This document shows positions 45,838 through 55,836 of a stretch of DNA of 64,000 bases, piece by piece; the stretch's first letter is position 1; every line of letters starts with the position of its first letter. Both the position numbers and the translations under genes were made by a program. Source of the stretch: Adenophora triphylla var. japonica (lineage: Eukaryota > Streptophyta > Magnoliopsida > Asterales > Campanulaceae). Where the stretch lies: contig JAFEMH010000342.1 of NCBI GenBank assembly GCA_022495995.1, positions 1-64,000 on the forward strand. The letters are read 5' to 3'. The notes beneath the pieces were generated by a model that was given only the letters and a program-made list of their open reading frames with translations, did no database searches and had not been told where the DNA came from.

Positions 45838-46400
45838 AGGACGGTCCGTTGCAGGGTAGGGGCCACGTTTTCGAGTGGTGAACAGGCCAGGCATTGGCGT
45901 ATGCCTGGTGTTAATGATCAAATGGATCCCGTTGATGAGGAGGATGATGATGAGCAGGAAGAGGAGGATCAAGAGAGATAGGGTGGTCAGGGAGGAGAGA
46001 GCGAGGAGCCGGCGGGGTTCTTTTGATCGATACGGGATACCATGAGGGCATTTCGGAGCGCGGGGAGCGATCAAGGATCGCTCGGGAGCAGAGCCGACAT
46101 GCTTTGGAGGATGCTAGATGGGGGGAGGTTATCGCACGGTAACAGAGTCGACAGGCTTTAGAGAATGCTAGATGGGGGGAGGTGCAGGATCGTTTTGAGG
46201 GGTTGGAAGATGAAACTGCCATTTTGGGAGCCCGGTATACGCAGCTGGAGGCTTGGGCGATGCAGAAAGAGCCCCGGAGTTATGAGCCAGTTTCAGAAGA
46301 TTATTTGACTATGATGCATTCGAGAGCCACTGCTCGTGCACAGAGGCGTTCTTCCCGTCAGACCTACTATCAGGGACAAACCTCCGGCTCTCATCAGTGA
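45838..46400 (+). pseudogene. 3' part of the Athila-ORF1-like ORF
   Basis: Downstream of the insertion the frames give PGVNDQMDPVDEEDDDEQEE and then QDRFEGLEDETAILGARY to the stop at 46400, a coiled-coil-like, charged C-terminus. A ~57-bp direct repeat (GACATGCTTTGGAGGATGCT / GACAGGCTTTAGAGAATGCT, each followed by AGATGGGGGGAGGT) lies at 46096-46184. Frame changes occur within it. Confidence 0.55.
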
Positions 46401-46521
46401 TGTTATTATTTATGTTTCAGTTATGAATTTGTTATGAATATTACTCAGTTATGAATATTACTCAGTTATGACTTTGTTATGAATATTACTCAGTTATGAC
46501 TTTGTAATATGAAAATGTCAG

Positions 46522-47458
46522 GTGAAACAAATGTATAAGATGTATAATTCCGTCCGGGACGCATTGGCCAACCCACCCCATGCGTGCGTTGCGGGTCAAT
46601 GGGCTGAACTTGTTGCGATGTGGGGTACAGATAAGGCTCGGGTATATTTCAAATTAATCTCAATCTATTATCGTGAATGTCTTATATAAGTAGTCAAATT
46701 AATACTAATATTATCTTTTTTTTTCAGGAATTATCACAAACAAATAAAGCGAATCGAGAAAAGCAAGCTTGCCTGAACAGGACCGGGAAAAAGTCCCATC
46801 CCAAAGTCATAAAAGAGGGTTGTCATCGTTCAATTTAGTTCTCAGTTGTCAATTAATGTTTCTTTTTGTATCGTATATAAATATTTTTTTTTTGGTCAAA
46901 TGATTCTATTATAAATTGTAGAGAGTAGACGAGGGATTATCAACTGATCGCGTTAGCTTGTTCATAGCTACGCGCACGGGCAAAACACCTGCAGATCAAG
47001 AAACCTCTCGTATGATTGTAAGTTAAAGTTTCAACCTTTTCTGTTTCAGTTTTGTTCTTCTATAGAATACTTTTTTCATTTCTAACTTCATTTTTATAAT
47101 ATTAATTAAAGTTAAAACATTTATATTGAACATGTTGTTTTTGTTACAGACTACGTTTAATGATGCAATTGAAGAGCTGCCAGAGGAGCAACAAAACTCT
47201 CCCAGGGGGCAAGAAAAGACTTTTACAGATTTGAAGGGCACTGATGACCACGGGAGAGTGCGGTGTATGGGAGGCGGTGTTAACAAAACTAAGGTGTTTG
47301 GTAAATCCTCAACTTCTCAGACAGCTGTATTGGAGGCGGTGTCATCTGTCAGAGCAGATCTTGAAAGGCAACTTGAGGAGCAACGCCAAATGTTTCAACA
47401 ACAAATAGAAGATTTGAACCGCCGTATGGAACAACGTGGAAAAGGTAGTAATGAATAG
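46522..47458 (+). CDS. TnpA-like (En/Spm-Ptta) protein of the CACTA element
   Basis: Four exon-like blocks with consensus splice borders join in frame: 46522-46641 (SVRDALANPPHACVAGQWAE), 46728-46818 (NKANREKQACLNRTGKKSHP), 46922-47017 (VDEGLSTDRVSLFIATRTG) and 47150-47458 (DAIEELPEEQQNSPRG, then a coiled coil LERQLEEQRQMFQQQIEDL). This is the plant Ptta/En/Spm transposase family (PF03004 type), whose members bind subterminal repeats of their element and assist TNPD. The first exon, with the start codon, was not found and may overlap the broken ORF upstream, so the model is partial at the 5' end. I saw no stop or frameshift in these four blocks. Confidence 0.72.
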
Positions 47459-47767
47459 GTGGTTTGTGGATTTTAAACATTGATTGAGTTTTGGATACAT
47501 TAAACTATCTTTTTTGTACATGTTAATAGTTATTATGCTTGGATACATTCAACATTGATTTTGTGTTAATGTTTATTATGTGGATTGTAAACATTGATTT
47601 TGTGTTAATGGTTATTATGTGGATTATAAACATTGATTGCGGGCGTATTAATTTTTGGTTATATACAGGTTGCATTTGTGTGTGTACATGTTGAATTTGG
47701 TTTTTGCGAGTGTATTTTTGGGGAAAGTGAATTATATAGGGCTGGATGGAAAAAAAAATAGGCTTAT

Positions 47768-48343
47768 TTACGGCGGAACCCTTCATCCGCCGTAAATAAT
47801 TACCTAGACGACTCGTGCCAAAGGGGGTACGAGGGGACCTGGGAGGGGTGCAAATGGGACGACTCGTGCCATGGTGGACGACTCATCTCTAACAAGTCAT
47901 TTACGGCGGAACCCTGCATCCGCCGTATAAAAGCGGCATGGACGACTCGTCCACAAAGGGGGGACGAGGGAATCTGGTGGGGGTGCAATTGGGACGACTC
48001 GTGATATATTGGACGACTCGTCTCCTATTTACGGCGGTTATATTACCTACCGCCGTATAAAGATTCCTCAAATACACCATTCATATACATACGGTATATG
48101 AATTTCACTTATATACGGCGGTCCATAAAGCCGCCGTATTTGAACTCATTTTATATACGGCGGTGGTATTTTCGCCGTATATGTTATTTACGGCGGGATA
48201 TCCGCCGTAAATACTATATACGGCGATGTTATATACGATGGACTATATACGGCGGATATCCCGCCATAAATAACATATACGGCGGGGAGCGTTTTATTTA
48301 CGGCGGTTAAAATCCGCCGTAAATAATCCTTTTTCTTGAAGTG
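47768..48343. repeat. 3' subterminal arrays of CACTA: CGGCGG palindromes plus GACGACTCGT repeat
   Basis: From 47768 to the right end TTTACGGCGG/CCGCCGTAAA palindromes alternate, as at the 5' end. In addition GACGACTCGT occurs five times plus one variant within 47807-48025, as part of a 134-bp tandem duplication (47807-47940, repeated from 47941). The 5' end has no copy of that second motif. Confidence 0.85.
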
Positions 48344-48660
48344 CAACTTGTTAAATATGTTTTGTTATCAGACATCAAAGGATCAAAGCAAATGTTGAAC
48401 TACTTGATGCGAAACAATGGATGTTTTCTCAATATGTAGATTTCTTATCGAATTTTGTTTAATATTCCGGTTACAGTTGCATCCGGTGAAATAAGTTTTT
48501 CGAAGTTAAAATTGATAAAAAATTATCTTTGAAGTACGATTTCTCAATAAAGACTGAATGAGCTAGCTTTAATATCAATTGAGAAAAATATAATTGATAA
48601 AGTTGATTATTCAACTTTGATTTATAATTTTGCTTTTAAATATGGTAGGAGAAATGTATT
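48344..48660 (+). pseudogene. hAT transposase pseudogene, 3' part (dimerisation domain)
   Basis: Directly after the CACTA right end the plus-strand reading resumes as an hAT C-terminal dimerisation domain: IPVTVASGEISFSKLKLIK, then STISQ, LNELALISIEKN and KVDYSTLIYNFAFK. It completes the domain order of the copy at 34317-36412. Stop codons are present, so it was broken before or after the CACTA insertion. The right end of the hAT element was not located. Confidence 0.85.
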
Positions 48661-49500
48661 TATATATTATCATGTAAGGATATTATGATCTATCATATTT
48701 TTATTTAAAATGAAATATTGTTACTTACTAGATTGGTAGTGACCGTTTCTTTATTTGTTTGGTAAACAATTATCTAAAGTAATATAACAAGAGCACATCC
48801 TTGGAGCCAAAAATCAGGGGCATTTTAGTCATTTCATGCGGTGGCAAAAAGGCAATTAACAAGGCGGACGAGCCACGTGTTAAGCTTGGGTTGGGCGCGT
48901 GCGGTACACGCGCCGACAAAGGCGCGTGACCGCGTAATTGTTTTTTTTTTTTTTTTTAAAAGCCTCGCCACGTGTCGCATTATGATTGGGTGGTTTATTT
49001 TCAGAATTTTTTTTTTCATCCCATTTTTTCGACCTCAATTATTTTATAAAAAAAAAAATTTTTGAAAAAAAAATTTATACCAAAATTCATAATTTTTTTT
49101 CCTCTTTAATTAGAGACTAATTTCATTTAATTTGGACAAAAAAAAATTCACTATTTTTTAAATATAAATTTCTTAATTATCCTTTCTTAATTTTTCTTTT
49201 TTATTTTTCAATATCTTTTTTGTGCAAATTAATTAAGTGTGAAGTATATATTTTTATTATAAATGATGATAATAATAATCATAATTTTACTTTTTAAATA
49301 TAAATTAATGTTTGTAATGTTATTTCTTTCGTTTCAAAATTTTACATTAATTTTTTAAACATATTAATTAATATTTTATAAAATATTCCTTGGGACGAAT
49401 ATATTAATTTATTTTTTACCCGAAGTAGTATTATTTTGTAAAAATTAATGTTTATAATGTTCGTGTCTTCGTGTCATAAAAATAAACATTAATTTATTTT
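48661..49500. other. Intergenic, AT-rich; a GC-rich hairpin near 48885-48930
   Basis: GGGCGCGTGCGGTACACGCG and GGCGCGTGACCGCG form local inverted repeats in otherwise AT-rich DNA. No gene or element ends recognised. Confidence 0.45.
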
Positions 49501-49672
49501 TGAAAATATAATACAACATTCTGAATATAATACAACATTCTGAAAATATAATACAACATTCTGACTTTTTTTTTTTTTGTATTTAAAAATTTTTTGTTTA
49601 TTAGTTTTTTTTATTATTAATTTTTTTTTTGAAAATATAATACAACATTCTGAAAATATAATACAACATTCT
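49501..49672. repeat. 21-bp minisatellite GAAAATATAATACAACATTCT
   Basis: Three units lie at 49501-49563 and two more at 49630-49672, separated by a T-rich spacer. The units are nearly identical; one has lost two bases. Confidence 0.92.
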
Positions 49673-49679
49673 TTGGGGG

Positions 49680-51008
49680 GTATTTTCGTCCAAAATGACA
49701 AAAAAATTGATACACTCATTTAAAAGGAACTTATTGAGCATATATTTAAAAAAAGAAACTTATGGGGCAATGACCCTTATAACAAGTGGGTCATATTAAA
49801 TATAAAAATAATATAAATTTGATATTTTGGAATGTCAAAATTTGAATGAGATTCTCAAAAATGGCAAACTGTCCTAAGTTAAAAATATTATACTATCCTT
49901 AATTACTTCTATATTTAATATTTATTGAAGTTTATTGTCATAAAATACTAAAAGTCAAGTGTGAGATAAATAAACAAATATTGAAAACAATATTAAAATG
50001 TTGTTAAATAAATTGAAATAACAATATTTGTGAAACAATTTTTTTTATTTTTGGGGGACAATATTTTAGAAAGAAAGGAAAGTATTAAACTAATAGGAGT
50101 ATGAAAGTAAACTAAAGAGGGTATATTTGGATGTGATGTAGCATGAGTAATAAATGATGTATGTTTCATTTAGGGAAAGAAAGGTTAAAAAGGGTTGTAG
50201 CTTTAAGATCTCAAGTTGCTCATACTCTGATAGTTAGAAAGATTGTACTCCATCTATCCCCTCCCCTCCTCTCCTCTCCTCACTCCCTGTTGGTGCAATA
50301 ATTATGTGCATGCACTGACTCTACCCGGGGATCACAATGTTCTTTACAGATAAAGCTGAGAATAATTACCCAACTTCAAATTGTACTCCCTTTATCTTAA
50401 AAAGTGTAATCTTCAAATTATGCTTATGATAATTCAACTAATTAAATACTTATAAATGACTATTTATAATCATAGGTGTATAGTTGGTAAACAAATGTAA
50501 ACATGTCTAGGTAACGGTAAAATAATTAGTATTCTAGGATACAATTTAACTATATTTTGACACAGATGGAATAAAAAGATTAGGCTTGAATTTAGATTAT
50601 ATTATATTATCGAAAGCGTATTGAGTTGTGATGTTAATTACTAGGTTTGTCGAAAAGAAAAGAAAAGAAAAGAAAAGAAAAGAAATTGAGCATTAAGATT
50701 TTGATGGTTAGAGGAAACAGAGTAGCTATGATGATGTTGAGGTGGTGGGGGATGCTGGAATGAGGACAGAGGTAATATATATGATGATAGCTAAATACTA
50801 CTCCTACATTATTCTGTGTTTAGGGGGCGGGGCCACTATAACTTGTTTCCATATCTTCCCAAAATCCAATCTTCTTTAATTTCTCTCACCTCTTTTTCCC
50901 ATTATCATTTAATCATGCTATTATTAGTAGTACTACACTAAACGCTCCACATATTTAATGTTAGATGTGAAATTATTTCTAATATTTCTTTTCATATCCA
51001 ATCAAATA
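49680..51008. other. Intergenic with an (AAAAG)n microsatellite
   Basis: AT-rich, mostly unique-looking DNA. An AAAAG repeat of about six units lies at 50653-50684 and CTCCTCTCCT runs near 50262-50280. No gene recognised. Confidence 0.5.
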
Positions 51009-51297
51009 CTTCCTCCGTCCCGTCTGAAGGGGCATAAAATCAATCTCGTACGCAAATTAAGAAAAATGATGTAGGAAAGAGAAAAAGTTTAAATATTGTG
51101 AGTATGAAAAATTAAATAGGAGAGAGAATGAGTGAGAGAAATAGTTAGGAGAGAAAATATTGTGAGTGTAAAAGTAAAGTAGGAGAGAGAATGAGTGAGT
51201 GGAATAGTAATAAAAACTTTTCTTTTTGAGAAAGTGCTTTTTTAAATGAAACATCCAAAAAGAAAATTTGTGTCTTTTTCAAACGGGACGGAGGGAG
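51009..51297. mobile_element. Stowaway-type MITE
   Basis: CTTCCTCCGTCCCGTCTGAA at the left and TTCAAACGGGACGGAGGGAG at the right, TA outside both. Body contains GAGAGAGAATGAGTGAG repeated. Confidence 0.85.
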
Positions 51298-51374
51298 TAG
51301 GTACGACAATTTTGTACTATTCACAAGTTTCTACTAAAAATTAACGTTATTTCAGTAATTACTGATAACCAATA

Positions 51375-51649
51375 CTCCCTCCGTCCCACAATAATATGTA
51401 AACTTTCTATTTTGGGTGTCCCACAATAATATATAACTTTCCCAAAATGGAAAGGAATCTTTACTATTCTCTCCACTCATTCTCTCTCCTACATTATTTT
51501 AATACTCACATCACCATTATAATTTACTATTCTCTCCACTCATTTTCTCTCCTATTTTATTTTCACACTCACAACACTTTCAATATAATAATTTCTCTTT
51601 AATCCCCGTGCATTTTGCAAAAGTCCATAAAATTGTGGGACGGAGGGAG
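51375..51649. mobile_element. Stowaway MITE, uninterrupted
   Basis: CTCCCTCCGTCCCACAATAA to TTGTGGGACGGAGGGAG, TA on both flanks. It is the intact form of the MITE that is split at 22852-23403 and matches 59111-59384 closely. Confidence 0.92.
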
Positions 51650-51675
51650 TATCTTTTATAAGCTTTTAGAGCATA

Positions 51676-51960
51676 CTCCCTCCGTCACGTCTGACTTAGG
51701 ACGTTTTGCTATTTTGGGCGTTCCATCCGACTTAGGACGGCCCAAAATGAAAAGTTTATATTACTTTTATATTAAATGGAACCCACTTGTCATACTCACA
51801 ACAATAATCTCATCACTATTTATCCCACTCATTCTCTCTCCTATTTAATTTTTCACACTCACAACACATCCTCCACTCATTCTCTCTCCTAATATTATAA
51901 TAGTATTCCTTAATCTCTGTATAGGAAGTGAATGTCCTAAGTCGAACGGGACGGAGGGAG
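51676..51960. mobile_element. Stowaway MITE, CGACTTAGGAC subfamily
   Basis: CTCCCTCCGTCACGTCTGAC to TCGAACGGGACGGAGGGAG, TA on both flanks, only 26 bp from the previous MITE. Confidence 0.9.
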
Positions 51961-53155
51961 TATACAATTATGACTTTTACAAAAGTGATTTGACAATTTT
52001 GTCATTCCACATTCATTCATGACTTTGTAAAAGTCATGAATAACTTTTATTTTTATTTTTATTTTTTTTTGTCAGAAGTCATACTTCACGGCTTGGAGAA
52101 AAAACAATCATTTATAATGACCAATTAGAGGGGTTAGATTAATATGAGATAATGTATCGCAATGAATATAACAAATAATGAAAATTATATTGAATATGAT
52201 GCAAAACAGGGGTTAGATTAATATGAGATAATGTATGTTATTTTATTGATCTAACGGTAAATATTACTCAATATACAAATATACGGTGAATATATGGGAT
52301 ATGGTGATTCGGCCTAGTGGTTGGATCTGGTGGTTTGTATAGTTTGGTCAAATGGTTCGGTATGATGGTTCGGTCTGTCAGTCTTAAACTATGGTTTGGT
52401 TTGATTTATTTCGCTTTGGTTTTGTCTCTAAGGGTTAGACCACAAATCAAACTAAACCATGTGATTAGACGATTTTTGAGACCTAACCAAACTATTTGTG
52501 CTTGAAACTGAACTAAATCGTATAAATTGGTTTGGTTTGATCTCAATTCGCGTTTTAAATCGAACCACTTGTATCCCTAATCAAGAGTGAGTAAGATAAA
52601 TCAGATTAAAAATATATTCTGGTTTTAATAATGTATTTATTTAAATCATAATAGGTAAATGGTTTAAAAAAACGCTATAGATATAGGTCAAGGATATTGA
52701 GGTCAACCATTTTTTATTTAAATTGTTAGCTTTAATTTTGCCATTGAGGCAATGTTTAATGTTCATATCAATTAATAAAAAATTAATATCATTTTCAACT
52801 ATTTTGTCCCCATTTTCACTTGCACTATTATATTTATTTTATTTTCATGAAAACCCCTATACTTTTAAAGAAAAAAATCAATCCAGTCCAAAATCTGTAT
52901 CTATTCCGTCCCTAAGTTCTGCCTTAAATTTAATCCGCAAATTTGGGCAAGGATGAATGTTATCAAAAGTATTATACATTTCATGAGAAAAATAATGATT
53001 ATATAGGTAAAAGACAGATAAAAATCGGATTTATAAATGAGAAAATAATATTCACATTTTTTATCATGATACTGACACGGTACAAGCAAATAAAACACAT
53101 TTTTTAAACATGTTTATGAATCAAATGCAACATTTATTTTAGGACGGATAATTAC
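51961..53155. other. Intergenic with a decayed TGGTTCGG-type repeat
   Basis: GGGGTTAGATTAATATGAGA is repeated at 52130 and 52209. From about 52300 to 52580 GGTTCGG/CCGAACCA-like words end in CACTTGTATCCCTAA, probably the right end of an old hAT-type MITE. No gene recognised. Confidence 0.45.
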
Positions 53156-53163
53156 ATTTTCAA

Positions 53164-53430
53164 CGGTGGCGAGGCTACTCTCAAGCAAATGGGCTACCCC
53201 TTTCAATTTTTGAATGTGTCAATTTTAATAGTATCAAAAATTTAGAAAATGACTTTTTACTACTAAAAATTATGAATTTATATATTTTGACCCCCTTAAT
53301 TTTGAGAAAATTTTACATTAAATTAATATTTTGACCCATTATATATGAAATTCAAATATCTAAATCATAATAATAGTTGTTCTATAAAAAACTTTGACCC
53401 CCTTCCAAAAAAATTCTTGCTCTGCCACTG
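53164..53430. mobile_element. hAT-type MITE with 8-bp target duplication
   Basis: It begins CGGTGGCGAGGCTACTC and ends TTCTTGCTCTGCCACTG, imperfect inverted repeats of the CAGTGGCGGAGC type. ATTTTCAA lies at 53156-53163 and again at 53431-53438, a perfect 8-bp duplication. The 267-bp body is AT-rich and non-coding. The terminus type is the one used by plant hAT elements with DUF4371 transposases, such as the pseudogene at 34317-48660. Confidence 0.85.
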
Positions 53431-53760
53431 ATTTTCAATGCGTGATAATATGTTAATTCAAAGTAAAGGTTTGACGGTGCATTAATGACAAATTTTAAAT
53501 TTCTCTTTGTATAATTAAATAAACATTAAATTGTGATTTAAAGTTCTTTCACGGTAACGCTAAAAATAAATAGAAAGATCATTTCAAACCGGAGGAAATA
53601 TATAGTAGAAGTTGCTAAGTACTCGAAAAAAAGAACTATAATTAAGATCAAATGAGTAACTTAGAACCACTAGAAAAAGTAAAAACAAATGATAATTTAA
53701 TTTCCTATACCCGCATGTAAGTTGTGTATAACAATTAAATAAATGATTACATAGAAAAAC

Positions 53761-54930
53761 CTAATCAGAAGGGCAAATCCATGAATCAACATTACCTTGA
53801 TGATCATTGCCCCTGGATGTGCTTACAATATTATCCAAACCCTTGTCATTCTGAAATTCTGATGAACCCCTAACATTTTGAGAATTACCATCGAAACCCC
53901 TCAAATTTTCAGTTTCCCCAACTCCCTGATGATCACTCCACCTTCTTGTTGTTGCTGTTGAAGAACTTGGAAACCCACCGATGCTTGAGTTGACTTGTTG
54001 ACCATCAAGACTGTTGTTGTTCATCGATGGGTTTTTTTGGGAGGCAAAAGTGGCTGCATTTGAGTTTTGTTGTAGGAGAGATTGGAAAGTGAAGATGGGG
54101 TTTTGTAAATTCAGCAAAGCTTGGGGTTGTTTCTGAAATACATGATCAGAACTAGTTTGTTGCTGGTAGTTATCAGGTACAGTGGCACCGCCGGCGGCGG
54201 CAGCTTCAGAGTTCAAGAATGGAGAAGGAGAATTTGAATTATTAGTAAGAAATTGTGATGATAATTGAAGCTTTTGAGCAGATGGGCGTAAAGGGTATAG
54301 GGGACCCAATCCCATGGCTGAGCCACCACCACCACCGCTGAAAAGATCAAGGCGGCGGGAAAAAGAAGAGGAGGCGGCGGAAAAAGGGGCGGCGGGGATG
54401 CCGGTGAATTCTTGAACCATTTGGCGGAAGTTGGAGGTGTCCGTGGTGAGTACGGTGGTGGGTGCCCGCCGGGATGCTCTAGTACGCTTCTTGGGGTTCT
54501 TAGCCGCCGCCGACACGTTTGATAACTGGTGGTTATCAGGTGGTTGCGTGGGAGCACGCGCTGCAGTGGATGATGGCCCTGGAAATGGGCTTTGTTGGGT
54601 CAAACCGGTTTGAGAACCACCCAAAAGAGATTGGTTAACAAAGTCGGAATATGTTGTTGGGTCGGATCTAATTAGGTTCCTGGACCAAAGCGGGTCATTG
54701 TAGAGTGGGTTTTGTTGAGAGTGTGAAAGGGAAAAAGTTGAGGAATCAAGAGAAGGATCAAAGAAAGAAGTGTTGGACGGCGGCGGCGGCGGTGGTGGTT
54801 GTGGGTGGATGGTAAAGTGGGTTGTAGAAGGATTCAAGAAAGAAGAAATGGAATGATCAACCCTTGAATCATATTCTTGATCATCACCACCACTTGAAGA
54901 TTGTAAACTACCACTCCCTGCAGAATCCAT
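53761..54930 (-). CDS. VQ-motif protein (transcriptional co-regulator)
   Basis: An intact, intronless 389-codon gene. Residues 168-177 read FRQMVQEFTG, the VQ signature FxxxVQxxTG. It is preceded by a basic stretch at about 144-155 (KNPKKRTRASRR), a likely nuclear signal, and the typical APTTVLTTDTSN lead-in. VQ proteins act in the nucleus, mostly by binding WRKY transcription factors and modulating defence and hormone responses; some are MAP-kinase targets, and the several Ser-Pro/Thr-Pro sites here fit that. The rest is low-complexity and likely disordered: Pro run at 44-51, Gly run near 197-201, Gln/Asn/Ser-rich C-terminus ending DSWICPSD. The start is secure because an in-frame TAA lies 18 nt upstream. 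The length is at the long end for VQ proteins. The exact subgroup cannot be told without a tree. Confidence 0.93.
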   Translation of the reverse strand: MDSAGSGSLQSSSGGDDQEYDSRVDHSISSFLNPSTTHFTIHPQPPPPPPPSNTSFFDPSLDSSTFSLSHSQQNPLYNDPLWSRNLIRSDPTTYSDFVNQSLLGGSQTGLTQQSPFPGPSSTAARAPTQPPDNHQLSNVSAAAKNPKKRTRASRRAPTTVLTTDTSNFRQMVQEFTGIPAAPFSAASSSFSRRLDLFSGGGGGSAMGLGPLYPLRPSAQKLQLSSQFLTNNSNSPSPFLNSEAAAAGGATVPDNYQQQTSSDHVFQKQPQALLNLQNPIFTFQSLLQQNSNAATFASQKNPSMNNNSLDGQQVNSSIGGFPSSSTATTRRWSDHQGVGETENLRGFDGNSQNVRGSSEFQNDKGLDNIVSTSRGNDHQGNVDSWICPSD

Positions 54931-54956
54931 ATGTAGATTTTGTGTTTATTGTGTGT

Positions 54957-54982
54957 GAGAAAGAGAAAGAGAAAGAGAAAGA
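54957..54982 (-). repeat. (GAGAAA)n tract in the VQ 5' UTR
   Basis: On the plus strand it reads GAGAAAGAGAAAGAGAAAGA; in the mRNA sense it is a CU-rich run about 30 nt upstream of the start codon, a common feature of plant leaders. Confidence 0.8.
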
Positions 54983-55165
54983 AGACAATTCATATACTAG
55001 TATACAATTTAACCGCACACAGACTTCAAATCGGATAAGTGAATATCAAACAAACAATCTCATCATGTATAGATATAAAAATATATAGTAGGTACGAAGA
55101 GGTCAGTACAGTCCGACTACACCACTGAGTTCGAAAAGGAAAAGAGAGAAGGAGAGGAAGGAGTG

Positions 55166-55176
55166 GATATTTAAGG
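55166..55176 (-). promoter_or_regulatory. Putative TATA box of the VQ gene
   Basis: On the minus strand it reads CCTTAAATATCC, about 240 bp upstream of the start codon. It is a weak match to TATAAA, chosen by position; no better box lies between it and the gene. Confidence 0.4.
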
Positions 55177-55245
55177 TTTTTGGGGGAGGTTAAAGGGAGG
55201 GGGGTAAGGGAGGGATGGAAAGAAGGTGCTCAGTAGGTGGTAACG

Positions 55246-55251
55246 GGTCAA
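55246..55251 (-). promoter_or_regulatory. W-box-like element upstream of the VQ gene
   Basis: On the minus strand it reads TTGACC in the context GAGGTTGACCCG, about 75 bp upstream of the putative TATA box. TTGAC(C/T) is the WRKY binding core, so feedback by WRKY partners is possible. A single six-base match is weak evidence. Confidence 0.4.
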
Positions 55252-55259
55252 CCTCAGAG

Positions 55260-55490
55260 AAGGGAATGGTTGGAGAAGTTGATCGATATTGTGAATGTGA
55301 AAGGGAGAAAGGGATTTGAGGAAAAGGTTCTAAATTTTGCAATAAAACAACAAGAGGCAAAGGTAAAAAGAATAAAGTAGACTTCTAAATTACCTACTAG
55401 CACCTACATCTATCTACTTTTTTCTAAATTGGTCCTTTCACTCCCATGTTTCCTATATAGGTCCTCCAGTTACCAATTCTTTTAATGCTT
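55260..55490. other. Distal promoter region of the VQ gene, nothing further recognised
   Basis: A purine-rich stretch (GGGAGAAAGGG, GAGGAAAAGG) followed by AT-rich DNA. No element ends or coding frames. Confidence 0.4.
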
Positions 55491-55491
55491 C

Positions 55492-55836
55492 CTCCGTCAC
55501 AAAAACCAAAAAAAAAAAAATTGTCTCACTTTTATTATTATGGTCAACTAACTCAATAGTATTTTTTTGATTATATTTTTATGAAAATCTAATTAATCCT
55601 ATGCAATTTCGAAAATTATTATTGATAGTATTTATAATCGTGAAACAATAACAATTTTTAGATCAATATAAAAATAGTTAAATTCTCATAAAATTAGTTG
55701 TGATCAAAGTTTTAATAAATTGATAATAAAAGTTAAAATGAATAGAAATAATTAAATTTTTATAAATTTATTTGTGATCAAAGTTTAATAAACTGATAAT
55801 AAAAATTAAAATGAGACAAAATTTCTTGGTACCAAT
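55492..55836. mobile_element. Degenerate Stowaway-type MITE
   Basis: The left end CTTCCTCCGTCACAAAAACC and right end TTTCTTGGTACCAATGGAG are imperfectly inverted. Inside, TTGTGATCAAAGTTT...AATAAA(C/T)TGATAATAAAA is repeated twice (about 55698 and 55772). Confidence 0.5.

Larger units (their letters stand above)
36413..48343 (+). mobile_element. CACTA (En/Spm) element, 11.9 kb
   Basis: It begins CACTACAAGAAAGCAGG and ends with the inverted form of CACTTCAAGAAAAAGG, flanked by CAA on both sides. Inside, on the plus strand, are TNP2 (38277-41942), an Athila-ORF1-like frame (42294-43270 plus 45845-46400) and a TnpA-like gene (46522-47458). Both ends carry palindromic TTTACGGCGG/CCGCCGTAAA arrays. 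The element split an hAT transposase pseudogene whose reading resumes directly beyond the right end, so the insertion point is certain. Frameshifts in TNP2 mean this copy is probably not self-sufficient. Confidence 0.93.

Noticed and set aside
45709..46222. Minus-strand frames of 121 and 103 codons
   Set aside because: They are opposite-strand shadows of the acidic tail of the Athila-ORF1-like gene.
48834..49065. Frames across GGGCGCGTGCGGTACACGCG
   Set aside because: Short, opposite frames around a GC hairpin and T-run, with no conserved domain.
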